Shown here: positions 31,295 to 42,345 of the stretch, one piece after another
How positions within the stretch are numbered: position 1 is the first letter of the stretch
How the letters are laid out: every line of letters starts with the position of its first letter
NCBI GenBank assembly: GCA_028826165.1
Contig: JAPDFW010000008.1
Coordinates: forward strand, 33,859 to 97,858
Length of the DNA: 64,000 nt
Reading direction: 5' to 3'
Source of the DNA: Anaeramoeba ignava
Taxonomy: Eukaryota; Metamonada; Anaeramoebidae
Notes under the pieces: generated by a model
Told to the model about the DNA's origin: nothing
Databases searched by the model: none
The model's input: the letters and a program-made list of their open reading frames with translations, nothing else
Program-made: the position numbers and the translations under genes

Positions 31295-33188
31295 TTAAAC
31301 TCCAGTAACATAAAAAGTGGAAGAAGCAATTCCACAATTATTATTCCTATCTTTCGACATCCAAATATAACCATCAAGACCCCAATCAACACCCCAAGAA
31401 TTTTTAACAATCCAATAGTTCTGGTCCTGATCAACACCATAACCGACAACAACAACGGCATGATCCAATTCAGTCGAACTGCAATCAGCTTCATAATAAA
31501 CACCGCCAGTATAAACCTGGAAACTAAAGTGGCTAGCATCAATAGCAGCGGATAAGGGGCCGTATTGGGCGCAAGCATTTGCCATTGAATTTTCATCACC
31601 TTCTGTGATCTGGACATATCCCCCAATTTTAGTAACTGCTTGACAGCTACCGTTTTTACATGTTCCCTTTTGGTTCGTTACTGGATAATCTCCTGCTGAA
31701 CATAATCCGTTCGTTTCTACAAATTCAAATCCTTCTGCAAATGTTCCCCCAAAACATCCTAAAACGCAATCGATTAATTCTTGTTCCGAAAGTGCTGTTA
31801 ATTCTCCTACTTTGATTGCGTGATATGACTCAACTGAACCTGCTATTGATAATGCTAATGACATAGAACACTCTGACCCTTCATTTTTAACTGGTGTTAC
31901 TACCCCTTCTTTTCTCCAATCTACAATTGCATCTTTTGGTTTGTTTGTGTTCTTGTAAACTCCAATTTTATTCGTTTCTGAAATTTTAATTGGTTTAAGG
32001 TAAAGGCTTTGATATTCTGCATTTGTTAGATCTGCAAATTTGTTGATTGAAACTAATTCAAGGAAAATATATTTTATATTTTATTATTTAATATTTATAT
32101 TTAATATTTTATATTTATATTAATATTTTATATTTATTATTTAATATTTATTATTTAATATTTATTATTTATATTTAATATTTTATTATTTATTATTTAA
32201 TATTTAATATTTAATATTTATATTTAATATTTTATATTTTATATTTTATATTTATTATTTAATATTTTATATTTAATATTTAATATTTAATATTTAATAT
32301 TTTATATTTAATATTTAATATTTAATATTTAATATTTAATATTTTTATTTTATATTTAATATTTTATATTTATTATTTTATATTTAATATTTTATATTTA
32401 ATATTTAATATTTAATATTTATTATTTATTATTTATTATTTTATATTTAATATTTAATATTTTATATTTATTATTTAATATTTAATATTTATATTTAATA
32501 TTTATTATTTAATATTTAATATTTATTATTTATTATTTATTATTTATTTACGTTTGTGTTTAATTTCAGGATTTTCATTGCTTTCTTTTATGCGAAGAAC
32601 ATTTTCCTTGAAAATTTGATATCTATGTTCATATTCATCTTCCAAATAATCTTTTTTAAAAACAGTCATAAATCTTTGAAACAAATTTTTGATTATAACT
32701 TCAGTTAAAGGTTCTTGAGAATGAAGCATTCCAAATCTTGGAGCATATTGGCTTCTCATTTTTGGGAAATTTTCTGAATCATCAAAATCTTTAAATCTTC
32801 TTCCAAATCCTTTTCCAAAACCATTTCCAAAACCATTTTCTTGATTTTCTTTAAATCCTCTTCTTTGTTTTTTTCCACCATAAAATGGACATTCTTCTTC
32901 ATCTTCATTAAAACTCTTTAATTCTCTTCCAAATCCTTTTCCAAATCCTTTTTCTTCATCATTTCTTTCTGGATTTCTTCTTCTAAATCTTCTTCTTTCT
33001 TGTTCTTCAAATTTTTTTCCAGTTCGTTTTCTTAATTCTTGTTTTTCAAATTCTTCAAATTTTCTAAATTCTAGTTTTTCTCTTTCAAATGTTTTTCCTA
33101 TTTCTTTTCTTTGTTGTTTTGGTAATTGATCTTGTGAAATTACTATTGTTACTATTAAAAAAAATAAAAATAAAAATAAAAATTTCAT
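31295..33188 (-). CDS. Papain-family (C1A) protein with catalytic Cys replaced
   Basis: Two exons, 33188-32552 and 32052-31295, phase 1 join, about 464 residues. A signal peptide (MKFLFLFLFFLIVTIVIS) is followed by an unusual charged region, residues ~20-140, rich in E/R/K/F with repeated GFGKGFGR motifs. An I29-type propeptide follows (FQRFMTVFKKDYLEDEYEHR, then SINKFADLTNAEYQSLY), then the mature domain DWRKEGVVTPVKNEG. Where active enzymes have GQCGSCWAFS this protein reads GSECSMSLALS, placing Ser (codon 31859-31861) at the Cys25 position. The catalytic His (LDHAVVVVGYG) and Asn (YWIVKNSWG) are intact. Active-site Cys-to-Ser papain relatives (silicateins, SERA5-type proteins) are known. 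Likely lumenal or secreted with a binding rather than peptidase role. Confidence 0.85.
32053..32551 (-). repeat. (AATATTTATTTAATA)n intron of the papain-like gene
   Basis: A 499-bp intron of ATTTAATATTTATTATTT units interrupting the I29 propeptide. GTAAAT donor and AATTAG acceptor; the joined protein reads KHKLSINKFADLTN. Confidence 0.85.
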
Positions 33189-33289
33189 TTGTTTGTTTGT
33201 TTTAAAAAAAAAGGAAAAAAATGAAAAAAATAAAAATAAAATTAAAGATTTGAATAAGTGAATTAAAATTAAAAACTTTTTACACGTTG

Positions 33290-35405
33290 AATTATCTCAT
33301 TCCAAATTTAATAATAAAAATTAATATAAAAAATTAATTAAATTTAATAAATTTATTCTATTTAACTTGAATATAAAAATTATTAATAAATTATAAATTA
33401 AAATTAATAAAGAAAATTAAATAAATTTATTAAATTATTTTAATATAAATTTAATAATTAAAATTAATATAGAAAATTAATTTAATTTAATAAATTTATT
33501 ATAATTAATTTGAATATAAAAATTATTAATAAATTATAAATTAAAATTAATTAAGAAAATGAAATAAATTTATTAAATTATTTTAATATAAATTTAATAA
33601 TTAAAATTAATATAGAAAATTAATTTAATTTAATAAATTTATTGTAATTAATTTGAATATAAAAATTATTAATAAATTATTAATTAAAATTAATAAAAAT
33701 TAAATAAATTTATTAAATTATTTTAATATAAATTTAATAATAAAAATTAATATAGAAAAATTAATTTAATTTAATAAATTTATTCTAATTAATTTGAATA
33801 TAAAAATTATTAATAAATTATAAATTAAAATTAATAAAAAGAAAATTAAATAAATTTATTAAATTATTTTAATATAAATTTAATAATAAAAATTAATATA
33901 AAAATTAATTAAATTTAATAAATTTATTATAATTAATTTTAATATAAAAATTATTAATAAATTATAAATTAAAATTAATAAAGAAAATTAAATAAATTTA
34001 TTAAATTATTTTAATATAAATTTAATAATTAAAATTAATATAAAAATTAATTTAATTTAATAAATTTATTCTATTTAATTTGAATATAAAAATTATTAAT
34101 AAAATTAAAATTAATAATAAAAATTAAATAAATTTATTAAATTATTTTTAATATAAATTTAATAATAAAAATTAATATAGAAAAATTAATTAAATTTAAT
34201 AAATTTATTCTATTTAATTTGAATATAAAAATTATTAATAAATTATAAATTAAAATTAATAAAAGAAAATTAAATAAATTTATTAAATTATTTTAATAAA
34301 AATTTAATAATAAAAATTAATATAAAAATTAATTAAATTTAATAAATTTATTCTATTTAATTTAAATATAAAAATTATTAATAAATTATTAATTAAAATT
34401 AATTAAGAAAATGAAATAAATTTAATAAATTATTTTAATATAAATTTAATAATAAAAATTAATATAGAAAATTAATTAAATTTAATAAATTTATTCTATT
34501 TAATTTGAATATAAAAATTATTAATAAATTATAAATTAAAATTAATTAAGAAAATGAAATAAATTTATTAAATTATTTTAATATAAATTTAATAATAAAA
34601 ATTAATATAGAAAATTAATTTAATTTAATAAATTTATTCTAATTAATTTGAATATAAAAATTATTAATAAATTATAAATTAAAATTAATAAAGAAAATTA
34701 AATAAATTTAATAAATTATTTTAATATAAATTTAATAATTAAAATTAATATAAAAATTAATTAAATTTAATAAATTTATTCTAATTAATTTGAATATAAA
34801 AATTATTAATAAATTATTAATTAAAATTAATTAAGAAAAATTAAATAAATTTAATAAATTATCTCATTCTAAATTTAATAATTAAAATTAATATAGAAAA
34901 TTAATTTAATTTAATAAATTTATTATAATTAATTTGAATATAAAAATTATTAATAAATTATAAATTAAAATAAATAAAGAAAATTAAATAAATTTATTAA
35001 ATTATTTTAATATAAATTTAATAATAAAAATTAATAAAGAAAATTAATTAAATTTAATAAATTTATTATAATTAATTTGAATATAAAAATTATTAATAAA
35101 TTATAAATTAAAATAAATAAAGAAAATTAAATAAATTTATTAAATTATTTTAATATAAATTTAATAATAAAAATTAATAAAGAAAATTAATTTAATTTAA
35201 TAAATTTATTATAATTAATTTGAATATAAAAATTATTAATAAATTATAAATTAAAATAAATAAAGAAAATTAAATAAATTTAATAAATTATTTTAATATA
35301 AATTTAATAATAAAAATTAATATAGAAAATTAATTAAATTTAATAAATTTATTCTAATTAATTTGAATATAAAAATTATTAATAAATTATAAATTAAAAT
35401 AAATT
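33290..35405. repeat. ~142-bp satellite, about 15 copies
   Basis: Marker GAATATAAAAATTATTAAT recurs at 33369, 33512, 33655, 33796, ~33940, 34082 and onward, i.e. every 141-144 bp. Each unit holds AATATAAATTTAATAA, AATTAATTTAATTTAATAA and ATTTATTCTATTTAA blocks. Two units carry TTATCTCATTC at 33293 and 34859. The array separates the papain-like gene start from the 3' end of the coiled-coil gene and contains no open frame worth calling. Confidence 0.88.
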
Positions 35406-35475
35406 TAATAAATTCCCCAGTGTGCTTACAAACTTAAAAATTATTTTATTTTTGTAAAAAAAAAAAGTGAAAATT

Positions 35476-38372
35476 TCATTTAAAAGAATTTTGTGGAATA
35501 CTTTGATTCCATTTTGTTTGAGAATCAAGATAATCCAAAGGTAAATTAAATTCATTTTGATTAATATTGGAATTAAAAATATTTTCAATTTCATTTTCAT
35601 CTTCAATTTCATCTTCATCTTCATCTTCATCTTCATCATCTTGAATAGCTTCTGAAAGATCTTGTAAAAGTTTATTCATTTGCTCAGATTTTCCCCAATA
35701 ATTTGAATTCTTATTGATAATATTGCGAGAATAAATCAAAAACTTATTTAAATAATCAACTTCATTCGATAACTTCTCAATATCTCCATTTAATCTTTCA
35801 ATCTTTAATTTTGACTTTTGTTTTGTTCTCTCAATCTTTTTTTCAAGTTCTTTCACTTCAAAACTTGATTCCTTTTTCACTTCTTTTGAATCATTTAATT
35901 CAATAAATTGTTTAAGAATTTGATCGAAATTTTCTAAATCAAAATATTTTTGAGAATTTTGGGAATTTTTCACAAAAAGTTTTAAATCAATCAATTCTTG
36001 CTTTGTTTTCTGAAGAAATTCTTTTACTTGGATTACAAAATTCACAGTTGATAATTTTTCTTTTTGTGAATTTTTGGAATCTTCAAGTTCTTTTTCAATC
36101 TCTTGAATGTATTCGTCTTTGATTTGCTCTTCTTGAGTTGAAAATTCTAAAATTTCTTGATATTTTTGATTGAAATATTCCACTTGATTTTTTAAATAAG
36201 AAATGGTTTTTTGATCTTCTGTTTTGGAACATTGTTGTCCATTCATTTCTGCTTGTTTAATTAGACATTTTGTTGTAATATCATTAACAAAGTTATGCAC
36301 AATCATCTTGCGTGTTTGTTTTTCCATGGAAAAAAGTTGGAAAGGTGATTGATTTGTATTTTCTTGAAAGGAAAGTTGGTTCTGCAATAAAGATATTGTT
36401 TGTTCGTAATCTCGATGTATTTTTTGTATCTTTTCTTCAGAAAGTTTTTGGATATTCTTGACTCGAATCTCATAGTCTTGCTGGTGTTGATTAAGTCTCT
36501 TCTCGTTTTCGATATGAAATTGTTGGATTTGATTTTCATAATCAGAATGAATCCCACTAATTTTTTGCTCCATTTTTTGATTTTCAACTTTTCTTTCTTC
36601 AACCAAACACTGAAAATCAGAGACCCTGGATTCCAAAGCAACAATTTGTGCGCGAGATAACCCTAATTGCTTCTCAAGTGAATTTTTTTCGAGTTTATAT
36701 CTTTCACTTTGAATTTTTGCGTTTTTAATTTGTTCATTTATTTCTAAATGTTTTTCTTCAAGTTTTTTGTACTCATCACATTTCTTCACCAATTCAGCTG
36801 AAGTTTGATCTAGTTCTCCTTGCAATTTCTGATAAGATATTTCTAAACTCAAAACTTGTTGTTGAGAATTATCTTTTTCTTCAATCAAACTTGCAATTTT
36901 GTCTTGAAATTTTTTATATTCAAATTTTAAGTTGGAAAATTTTTCTTGAATTTTTGAAGAGTTTTCATTTTGAAGAGATGAGACTTGTTCCATTTCCAAA
37001 ACTAAGTTTGCGAGTTGTTCAATAATCGAAATCAATCGTTGATTTTCAGAAACTACATTCGCATATTTTTTTTGATAACCATTATTTTCGAAATCCTTTT
37101 GGAGTTTCTTGATCTCTTTTTTGTTTCTTCGATAAATCAACAAGATATCATTCTCAAGATTCTGTATCTTATCGTTTTGCTGATTAACAATCCCATTTAA
37201 TTCTTCAGATCGTTGAACTTCTTGATCTCGTTGTTTCACGAGTTCTTCTTTTTCAGTTTGCTCTTTGGATAGGTTTTCTTGGAGAGATAGGATTGTTGTT
37301 TTCGCATTGAATAACTCTTCTTTAAGTTTCTTAATCTCGTTTTGATCTTGTTGTTTCTGGATTTGATTTTCATTGACAATATTTTCCATGCTTTTTTTGC
37401 TCGTCTCAATTATTTGCAAGTATTTTTCTTCCAATGACTTCTTTTCGGTTTGTGTTTCCTCGACAATCTGTTTGTTAATCAATTTCGTCTCTTCAACTTC
37501 TTTGCGAAGATTGTATTTCTCTTTTTCATGATCCTTAATTTGCTCAGATAGTTTTGATTGGATATTTTTATGTTTTGAAATTTTTTGTTGTAAATTTTTC
37601 AAGTCTTCTCTCAAAATTTCATTGGAAATTGTTAATGTTTCGATCCTTTTCAATAATTCAGATTGGGATTGAATATTTTTTTGAGAAGATTCATCAATAT
37701 TAATTTGGAATTCATCCTAATTTTTTTTTTAAATAATTAGAATAAAAAAAAAGTGGAACAAAAAATTTTTTGTATATTTTTTACCTTTTCTTCTGTTATA
37801 TTTTCCAAATTAAACATTTCCAAATCTTTTTTACTGTTTATTTGAGTAATATTTGAATTTGAATTATTTTTGGATTGATTTTGTATTTCAAAATTTTGAA
37901 CAATATTATTAATTGATTTATCAATAACTGATGTGATTGTTTGATGTGAAATTTGAGAAATAAATTCAGATTGATAAGCAGTTATGATCTTTGTAAAATG
38001 AGAGAAATCTTTTTGTTGTTTTCTTTTATCAAATTCAAGTGTTAAAATTTTATTTTCCAATTTTCTTTTTTCAATTAAAATGGAATCATTTTGTTTTTGA
38101 GATTCAAATGAATTTTTTCTTAATTGCTGATTTTCATTTTGAAGTTTTTTTAATAATTGGAAATTTTGTTTGAATTGTTCAAGTTGAGTTTTAAATTTGG
38201 TTTTCCATTCATTTACTTTTTGAGTTTCTTCTTGATATCTTTTCGTTAAATTTTCAATTTGTTGATTCTTTTATTTAAAATCAAAATTAAAAAATTAAAA
38301 TTAAAAAAATTAAAAAATTTAACAATAAAAAATTTAAACCTGAAGTTCAAAAAGTTCGTTTGAATAACTCAT
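35476..38372 (-). CDS. Long coiled-coil protein
   Basis: Three exons: 38372-38340 (MSYSNELFELQ), 38267-37785 and 37716-35476, all phase 0 with introns of 72 and 68 bp, giving about 918 residues. Nearly the whole sequence is heptad-like, rich in E, K, Q, L and I, with short breaks around the N-terminal third (ISHQTITSVIDKSINN), as in centrosomal, Golgi-tether or cytoskeletal rods. The C-terminus has an acidic DEDEDEDE patch followed by SLPLDY-like hydrophobics. I recognise no globular domain or family signature and assign no specific function. An upstream palindrome (38506-38531) may belong to its promoter. Confidence 0.8.
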
Positions 38373-38505
38373 TTATTATTTATTTAATTATAATTATTAT
38401 TATTGTTATTTAAGAAAAAAGAAAAAAAAAAATGAGAAAAAGAAAAAGATTATTTTAATTTTTAATTTAAAATTTAAAATAAAAAAATTTTTTAAATTAA
38501 ATTCT

Positions 38506-38531
38506 TTAACGGTTAAAGCAATAACCGTTAA
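38506..38531. promoter_or_regulatory. Perfect 10-bp inverted repeat TTAACGGTTA / TAACCGTTAA
   Basis: Two 10-bp arms separated by a 6-bp spacer (AAGCAA), in the 191-bp gap upstream of the coiled-coil gene start (38372) and downstream of the stop of the next minus-strand gene (38564). It is one of very few GC-containing elements in an AT-only spacer. Each arm contains AACGG/AACCG, the core recognised by Myb-type transcription factors. A cruciform or 3'-end hairpin for the upstream gene is the alternative. Confidence 0.5.
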
Positions 38532-38563
38532 TTTAATTTTTTATTTTTTATTTTTAATTTTTA

Positions 38564-39235
38564 TTATTTTAAATTTGTTTCAATCATTTCAATCATTTTT
38601 TTTTCAAATTCTCCTAATTTTTGATAAAATAAATTCATTGAATCTTCAATTAATTTTTCTTCTTGATTTTTTAAAGAATCCAAATTTTCATTTAAAATGG
38701 AAAAAAAATAATTCAAATAAGTTTCATAAAATTTAATCATTTCAGAAGAGATTGGATTTAAAATATCATTTTGAACTTTATTCCAAACTTGTTTATAAAC
38801 TTCAGTTTCAATTTTTTGAATTTCATTAGAATTTGGATTTAATTTTTGTGAAGCTTTTTCAAAAATTAAATTAGAATTTAAATTAGAATCATTTATTTTA
38901 ATCATTTCATTTTCATAAATTTTGAAATTTGATTCAATATTTTTGGAAATTGTTTGATCTATAAATTCCTTTAATTCTGTTTCAAAATTATCAATAATTT
39001 TTGAAGTTTGATTTGATTCTTGATTTCGTATTTGAATTTCTTGTAAAACTTTCTCTTTTTGAATTTGATTTGGATTTGAAAATGTTTTTGTAATTAAATT
39101 TCTTAATTCTTCCGTTTGTTTTTTGGAATCATTTTCAATTTCATTTCCAATAATTCCAAAATCTTGATTGATTTTTGGTTTTTTTTGTAATTTTGGTCGA
39201 CGATTTCTTTTATTTTCTTGTTGTTTAAATAACAT
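38564..39235 (-). CDS. Hypothetical coiled-coil protein, 223 residues
   Basis: A single exon with an ATG at 39235. The N-terminus is strongly basic (KRNRRPKLQKKPK), followed by alternating acidic/amide-rich helices and a C-terminal helical region (YETYLNYFFSILNENLDSL, EKKMIEMIETNLK) with coiled-coil character. No signal peptide, membrane segment or known domain is recognisable. It diverges from the ankyrin-BTB gene across 83 bp and lies head-to-tail with the long coiled-coil gene downstream. Real rather than spurious because codon use and amino-acid composition match neighbouring genes and the frame is intact across 672 bp. Confidence 0.75.
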   Translation of the reverse strand: MLFKQQENKRNRRPKLQKKPKINQDFGIIGNEIENDSKKQTEELRNLITKTFSNPNQIQKEKVLQEIQIRNQESNQTSKIIDNFETELKEFIDQTISKNIESNFKIYENEMIKINDSNLNSNLIFEKASQKLNPNSNEIQKIETEVYKQVWNKVQNDILNPISSEMIKFYETYLNYFFSILNENLDSLKNQEEKLIEDSMNLFYQKLGEFEKKMIEMIETNLK

Positions 39236-39318
39236 TTTGTTTTTTTTTTAAAAAAAGAAAAAAGGAAAAAAATGAATTTTTTAATTTATTTTTTTTTTTA
39301 ATTTTAATAATAATAATA
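39236..39318. promoter_or_regulatory. 83-bp bidirectional promoter
   Basis: The spacer between divergent ATGs at 39235 (minus) and 39319 (plus) contains GGAAAAAAATGAATTTTTTAA and long T runs, then AATAATAATAATA directly before the plus ATG. It carries the same T-rich/CATTTTT arrangement as other starts in this window. Confidence 0.45.
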
Positions 39319-42201
39319 ATGAGTAATCCAGAAAAAGATAATAAAAATACTCTTTTACATCTTGCTTGTCAAAATCAAGACTCTATTGATGTTATCAAAT
39401 ATTTAATTGAAAAAGGAACAGATATTAATGCCAAAAACAATGAAAATGCAACTCCTTTACATTTTGCTTGTCAATTTCAAAATTCATTTGAAACTATTAA
39501 ATATTTAATTGAAAAAGGAGCAGATGTTAATGTTCAGACAAATTATTCTGCAACTCCTTTACATTTTGCTTGTCAATTTCAAAATTCATTTGAAACTATT
39601 AAATTGTTAATTGAAAAAGGAGCAGATGTCAATGCCAAAACAAACCATTATTTTGCAACCCCTTTTCATACTGCTTGTCAATTTCAAACATTTGAAACTA
39701 TTAAATTGTTAATTGGAAATGGAGCAGATGTCAATGCCAAAACAAGTGAAAATCAAACACCTTTTCATATTGCTTGTCAATTTCAAACTTCATTTGAAAC
39801 TATTAAATTGTTAATTGAAAAAGGAGCAGATATCAATGTCAAAACAAACGATAATCAAACACCTTTACATTTGGTTTGCCAATTTCAAAATTCATTTGAA
39901 ACTATTAAATTGTTAATTGAAAAAGGAGCAGATGTCAATGCCAAAACAAAGGATAATCAAACACCTTTACATTTGGTTTGTCAATTTCAAAAAGAAAATT
40001 TATTGGAAATTGTCAAATTACTTATAGAAAAAGGAGCAAATCCCGATATTCAAAACAAAATGTCTCAAACACCTTTAATTTATGTTTGCCAAAATCAAAA
40101 CAAAAATTCAATAGAAGTTGTGAAATATTTAGTTGAAAATGATGTGTATGTCAACATAAAAGCCATTGATACTCAAACACCTTTGCATTTTGTTTGTAAA
40201 TATAATCACAAACAAATATTTGAAGTGATTAAGTTAATGATTCAAAAAGGTGCAGATCCCAATACTAAAACGAAATACAGCCTCGTAACTCCCTTTCATA
40301 TTGCTTGTCAATATCAAACATCATTTGAAATTATTAATTTTTTGATTGATAATGGAGCAGATGTCAATGCCAAAACAAAAAAGAACGAAACTCCTTTACA
40401 TTTTGCTTGTCAAATTCATGCTTCAATTGAAATTATTAAATTGCTAATTGAAAAAGGAGCAGATGCCAATGCCAAAACAAATTTCAACGAAACGCCATTA
40501 GATTTTGTTTGCAATTTACAAAAACCAAATTTAATTGATATCATGGAAATTCTCATTAACAACGGAGCAAATCCTAATACTCAAACAACAACTAATTCAA
40601 CACCCTTATATTTTATTTGCCAATCCCAATATAAAGACACAGTCAAAAACATGCAATATTTACTTGAAAGAGGAGCTCTTCTTACACACTCAAGAAAATC
40701 CAAACAATCACTACTTCATTTTGCTTGTCAACAACAAAACTCAGAATATACTATTAAGTTTCTAATTGAAAAAGGCATGAGTCCTGATTTAAAAGATTCT
40801 AAAAAAACAACGCCATTACATCTGGCATGTCAATATCAAAATTCGATTGAAATTATTAAATATTTAATTGAGAATGGAGCAAATCCAAACCAGAAAAACG
40901 ATGACTTCGAACTACCTTTGCATTTTGCCTGCAAAATATACAATAAAAACTCAACCGAAATTATCAAGTATTTAATTGAATTAGGATCTGATGTGAATTC
41001 AAAGGCAGTCAAAAATTACACACCTTTGCATTATATTTGTCAACAAAAAAAAGCAAATTTTGAAACAATCAAGTTCCTCGTTGAAAATGGAGCCGATATT
41101 AATGCCGAAATTGGATATTATAAACAAACCCCTCTTCATTTATCTTGTAAACACCAAAACTCAATTCAAATTATCCGATATTTGATTGAGAAAGGAGCAA
41201 ATATAGATGCAAAAACACATTCACAAGAAACACCTTTATTGTTGGCAATCCTAGAAAACAACCAAAATGCAGCCAAAGTATTGCTAATGAATGATGCAGA
41301 AGTTATTGGTTTGAATAAGAAAATGTTCACACAAGAATTACTTGATTTGTACACACAAATTTACTCATTGAATCAAGATATGAATCAATTACTCAATTCA
41401 AACGAAAATTTTTCAGATTTCGAAATTGTATGCAGTGATTTCGAAAAATTTCATCTTCATAAATTGATTCTCTTAAAAAGATTTGATAACAACGAATCCA
41501 CACTAGAAAAATTTGTCAAACTTTGCCAACAAAAACCAAAACACATTGTTCAATTAATTGTTAATTTTATTTATACAGGTTTTGCCTCTTTTGATCAATC
41601 GATCCAAAAATTGCAAAAATTAGTTAATTGCAATAAAGAGATAGATGAATGTCATCGTCTATTTTCCCAAATGAAAATTTCTTGGGATGAAATAAACAAA
41701 AAAGAAGCAGAATTTATATCATTGCAAAAGGAACAAAACAAAGAACAACTGGAAATAAATTCCTTATTAGAAGACTTTTTCAACGAAATTGGATTTGATT
41801 CAAAGTGGATTAACTCGAAAAAAGGAAGAAGAGGAATTACCAAAGATTTCCATCAATTATTCCAAGATGATTCTTCAAAAGATTTTGCAATCATTTGTGA
41901 AAATGATCAAGAAATTAAAGCTCATAAATTAATATTAATAATAAGAAGTGAATTGTTTAAAGGAATGTTTTTAAATGTTCAAGATTCTTCAAATCAAGTT
42001 CATGATTATTCAGGAAAATCATTTCAAACAATTCAACAATTAATCTATTTCTTTTATCATGATGAAATTGATGAAACAAAAGAAATTACAACTGAAATTG
42101 CTCAAGAAATTGAAGAATCTCAATATTATTATCAATTAAATCCAAATTCCATCTTAAAAATTATTCTTCAATTCGTTACTAATTCTATTTTAAGAAAATA
42201 A
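39319..42201 (+). CDS. Ankyrin-repeat/BTB protein, 960 residues
   Basis: Intron-free. I count 19 ankyrin repeats over about residues 10-670, consensus TPLHFACQFQNSFETIKLLI-EKGADVNAKT; repeats 2-6 are nearly identical, including at the DNA level. Then come a degenerate BTB (SDFEIVCSDFEKFHLHKLIL, VNFIYTGFASF), a helical linker, and a C-terminal BTB (KDFAIICENDQEIKAHKLIL, RSELFKGMFLNVQDSSNQVH). This paired-BTB module is the same as in the RCC1-BTB proteins of this window, with ankyrin repeats substituted for the RCC1 propeller. Presumably a protein-interaction scaffold or Cul3 adaptor; substrates unknown. It ends NSILRK without a lipidation motif. Confidence 0.9.
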   Translation: MSNPEKDNKNTLLHLACQNQDSIDVIKYLIEKGTDINAKNNENATPLHFACQFQNSFETIKYLIEKGADVNVQTNYSATPLHFACQFQNSFETIKLLIEKGADVNAKTNHYFATPFHTACQFQTFETIKLLIGNGADVNAKTSENQTPFHIACQFQTSFETIKLLIEKGADINVKTNDNQTPLHLVCQFQNSFETIKLLIEKGADVNAKTKDNQTPLHLVCQFQKENLLEIVKLLIEKGANPDIQNKMSQTPLIYVCQNQNKNSIEVVKYLVENDVYVNIKAIDTQTPLHFVCKYNHKQIFEVIKLMIQKGADPNTKTKYSLVTPFHIACQYQTSFEIINFLIDNGADVNAKTKKNETPLHFACQIHASIEIIKLLIEKGADANAKTNFNETPLDFVCNLQKPNLIDIMEILINNGANPNTQTTTNSTPLYFICQSQYKDTVKNMQYLLERGALLTHSRKSKQSLLHFACQQQNSEYTIKFLIEKGMSPDLKDSKKTTPLHLACQYQNSIEIIKYLIENGANPNQKNDDFELPLHFACKIYNKNSTEIIKYLIELGSDVNSKAVKNYTPLHYICQQKKANFETIKFLVENGADINAEIGYYKQTPLHLSCKHQNSIQIIRYLIEKGANIDAKTHSQETPLLLAILENNQNAAKVLLMNDAEVIGLNKKMFTQELLDLYTQIYSLNQDMNQLLNSNENFSDFEIVCSDFEKFHLHKLILLKRFDNNESTLEKFVKLCQQKPKHIVQLIVNFIYTGFASFDQSIQKLQKLVNCNKEIDECHRLFSQMKISWDEINKKEAEFISLQKEQNKEQLEINSLLEDFFNEIGFDSKWINSKKGRRGITKDFHQLFQDDSSKDFAIICENDQEIKAHKLILIIRSELFKGMFLNVQDSSNQVHDYSGKSFQTIQQLIYFFYHDEIDETKEITTEIAQEIEESQYYYQLNPNSILKIILQFVTNSILRK

Positions 42202-42345
42202 CAAATTATTTTTTTTTTTCATTTCAAATTAAAATCAAAATTTAAATTTAAATTTCTTGAAATGAATTTTTCTCTTTAATTAAGTTCTAAATTTTTTGAA
42301 ATGAATTTTGTTTTTTTGTTGTTTTTGTTTGTTAAAATAATTTTT

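Noticed and set aside
33290-35405. CRISPR-like or repeat-spacer array
   Set aside because: The repeats are directly adjacent with no unique spacers of uniform length; eukaryotic AT satellite.
38506-38531. Rho-independent terminator
   Set aside because: Eukaryotic context and no T-run specific to one strand directly after the hairpin; kept only as a possible regulatory palindrome.
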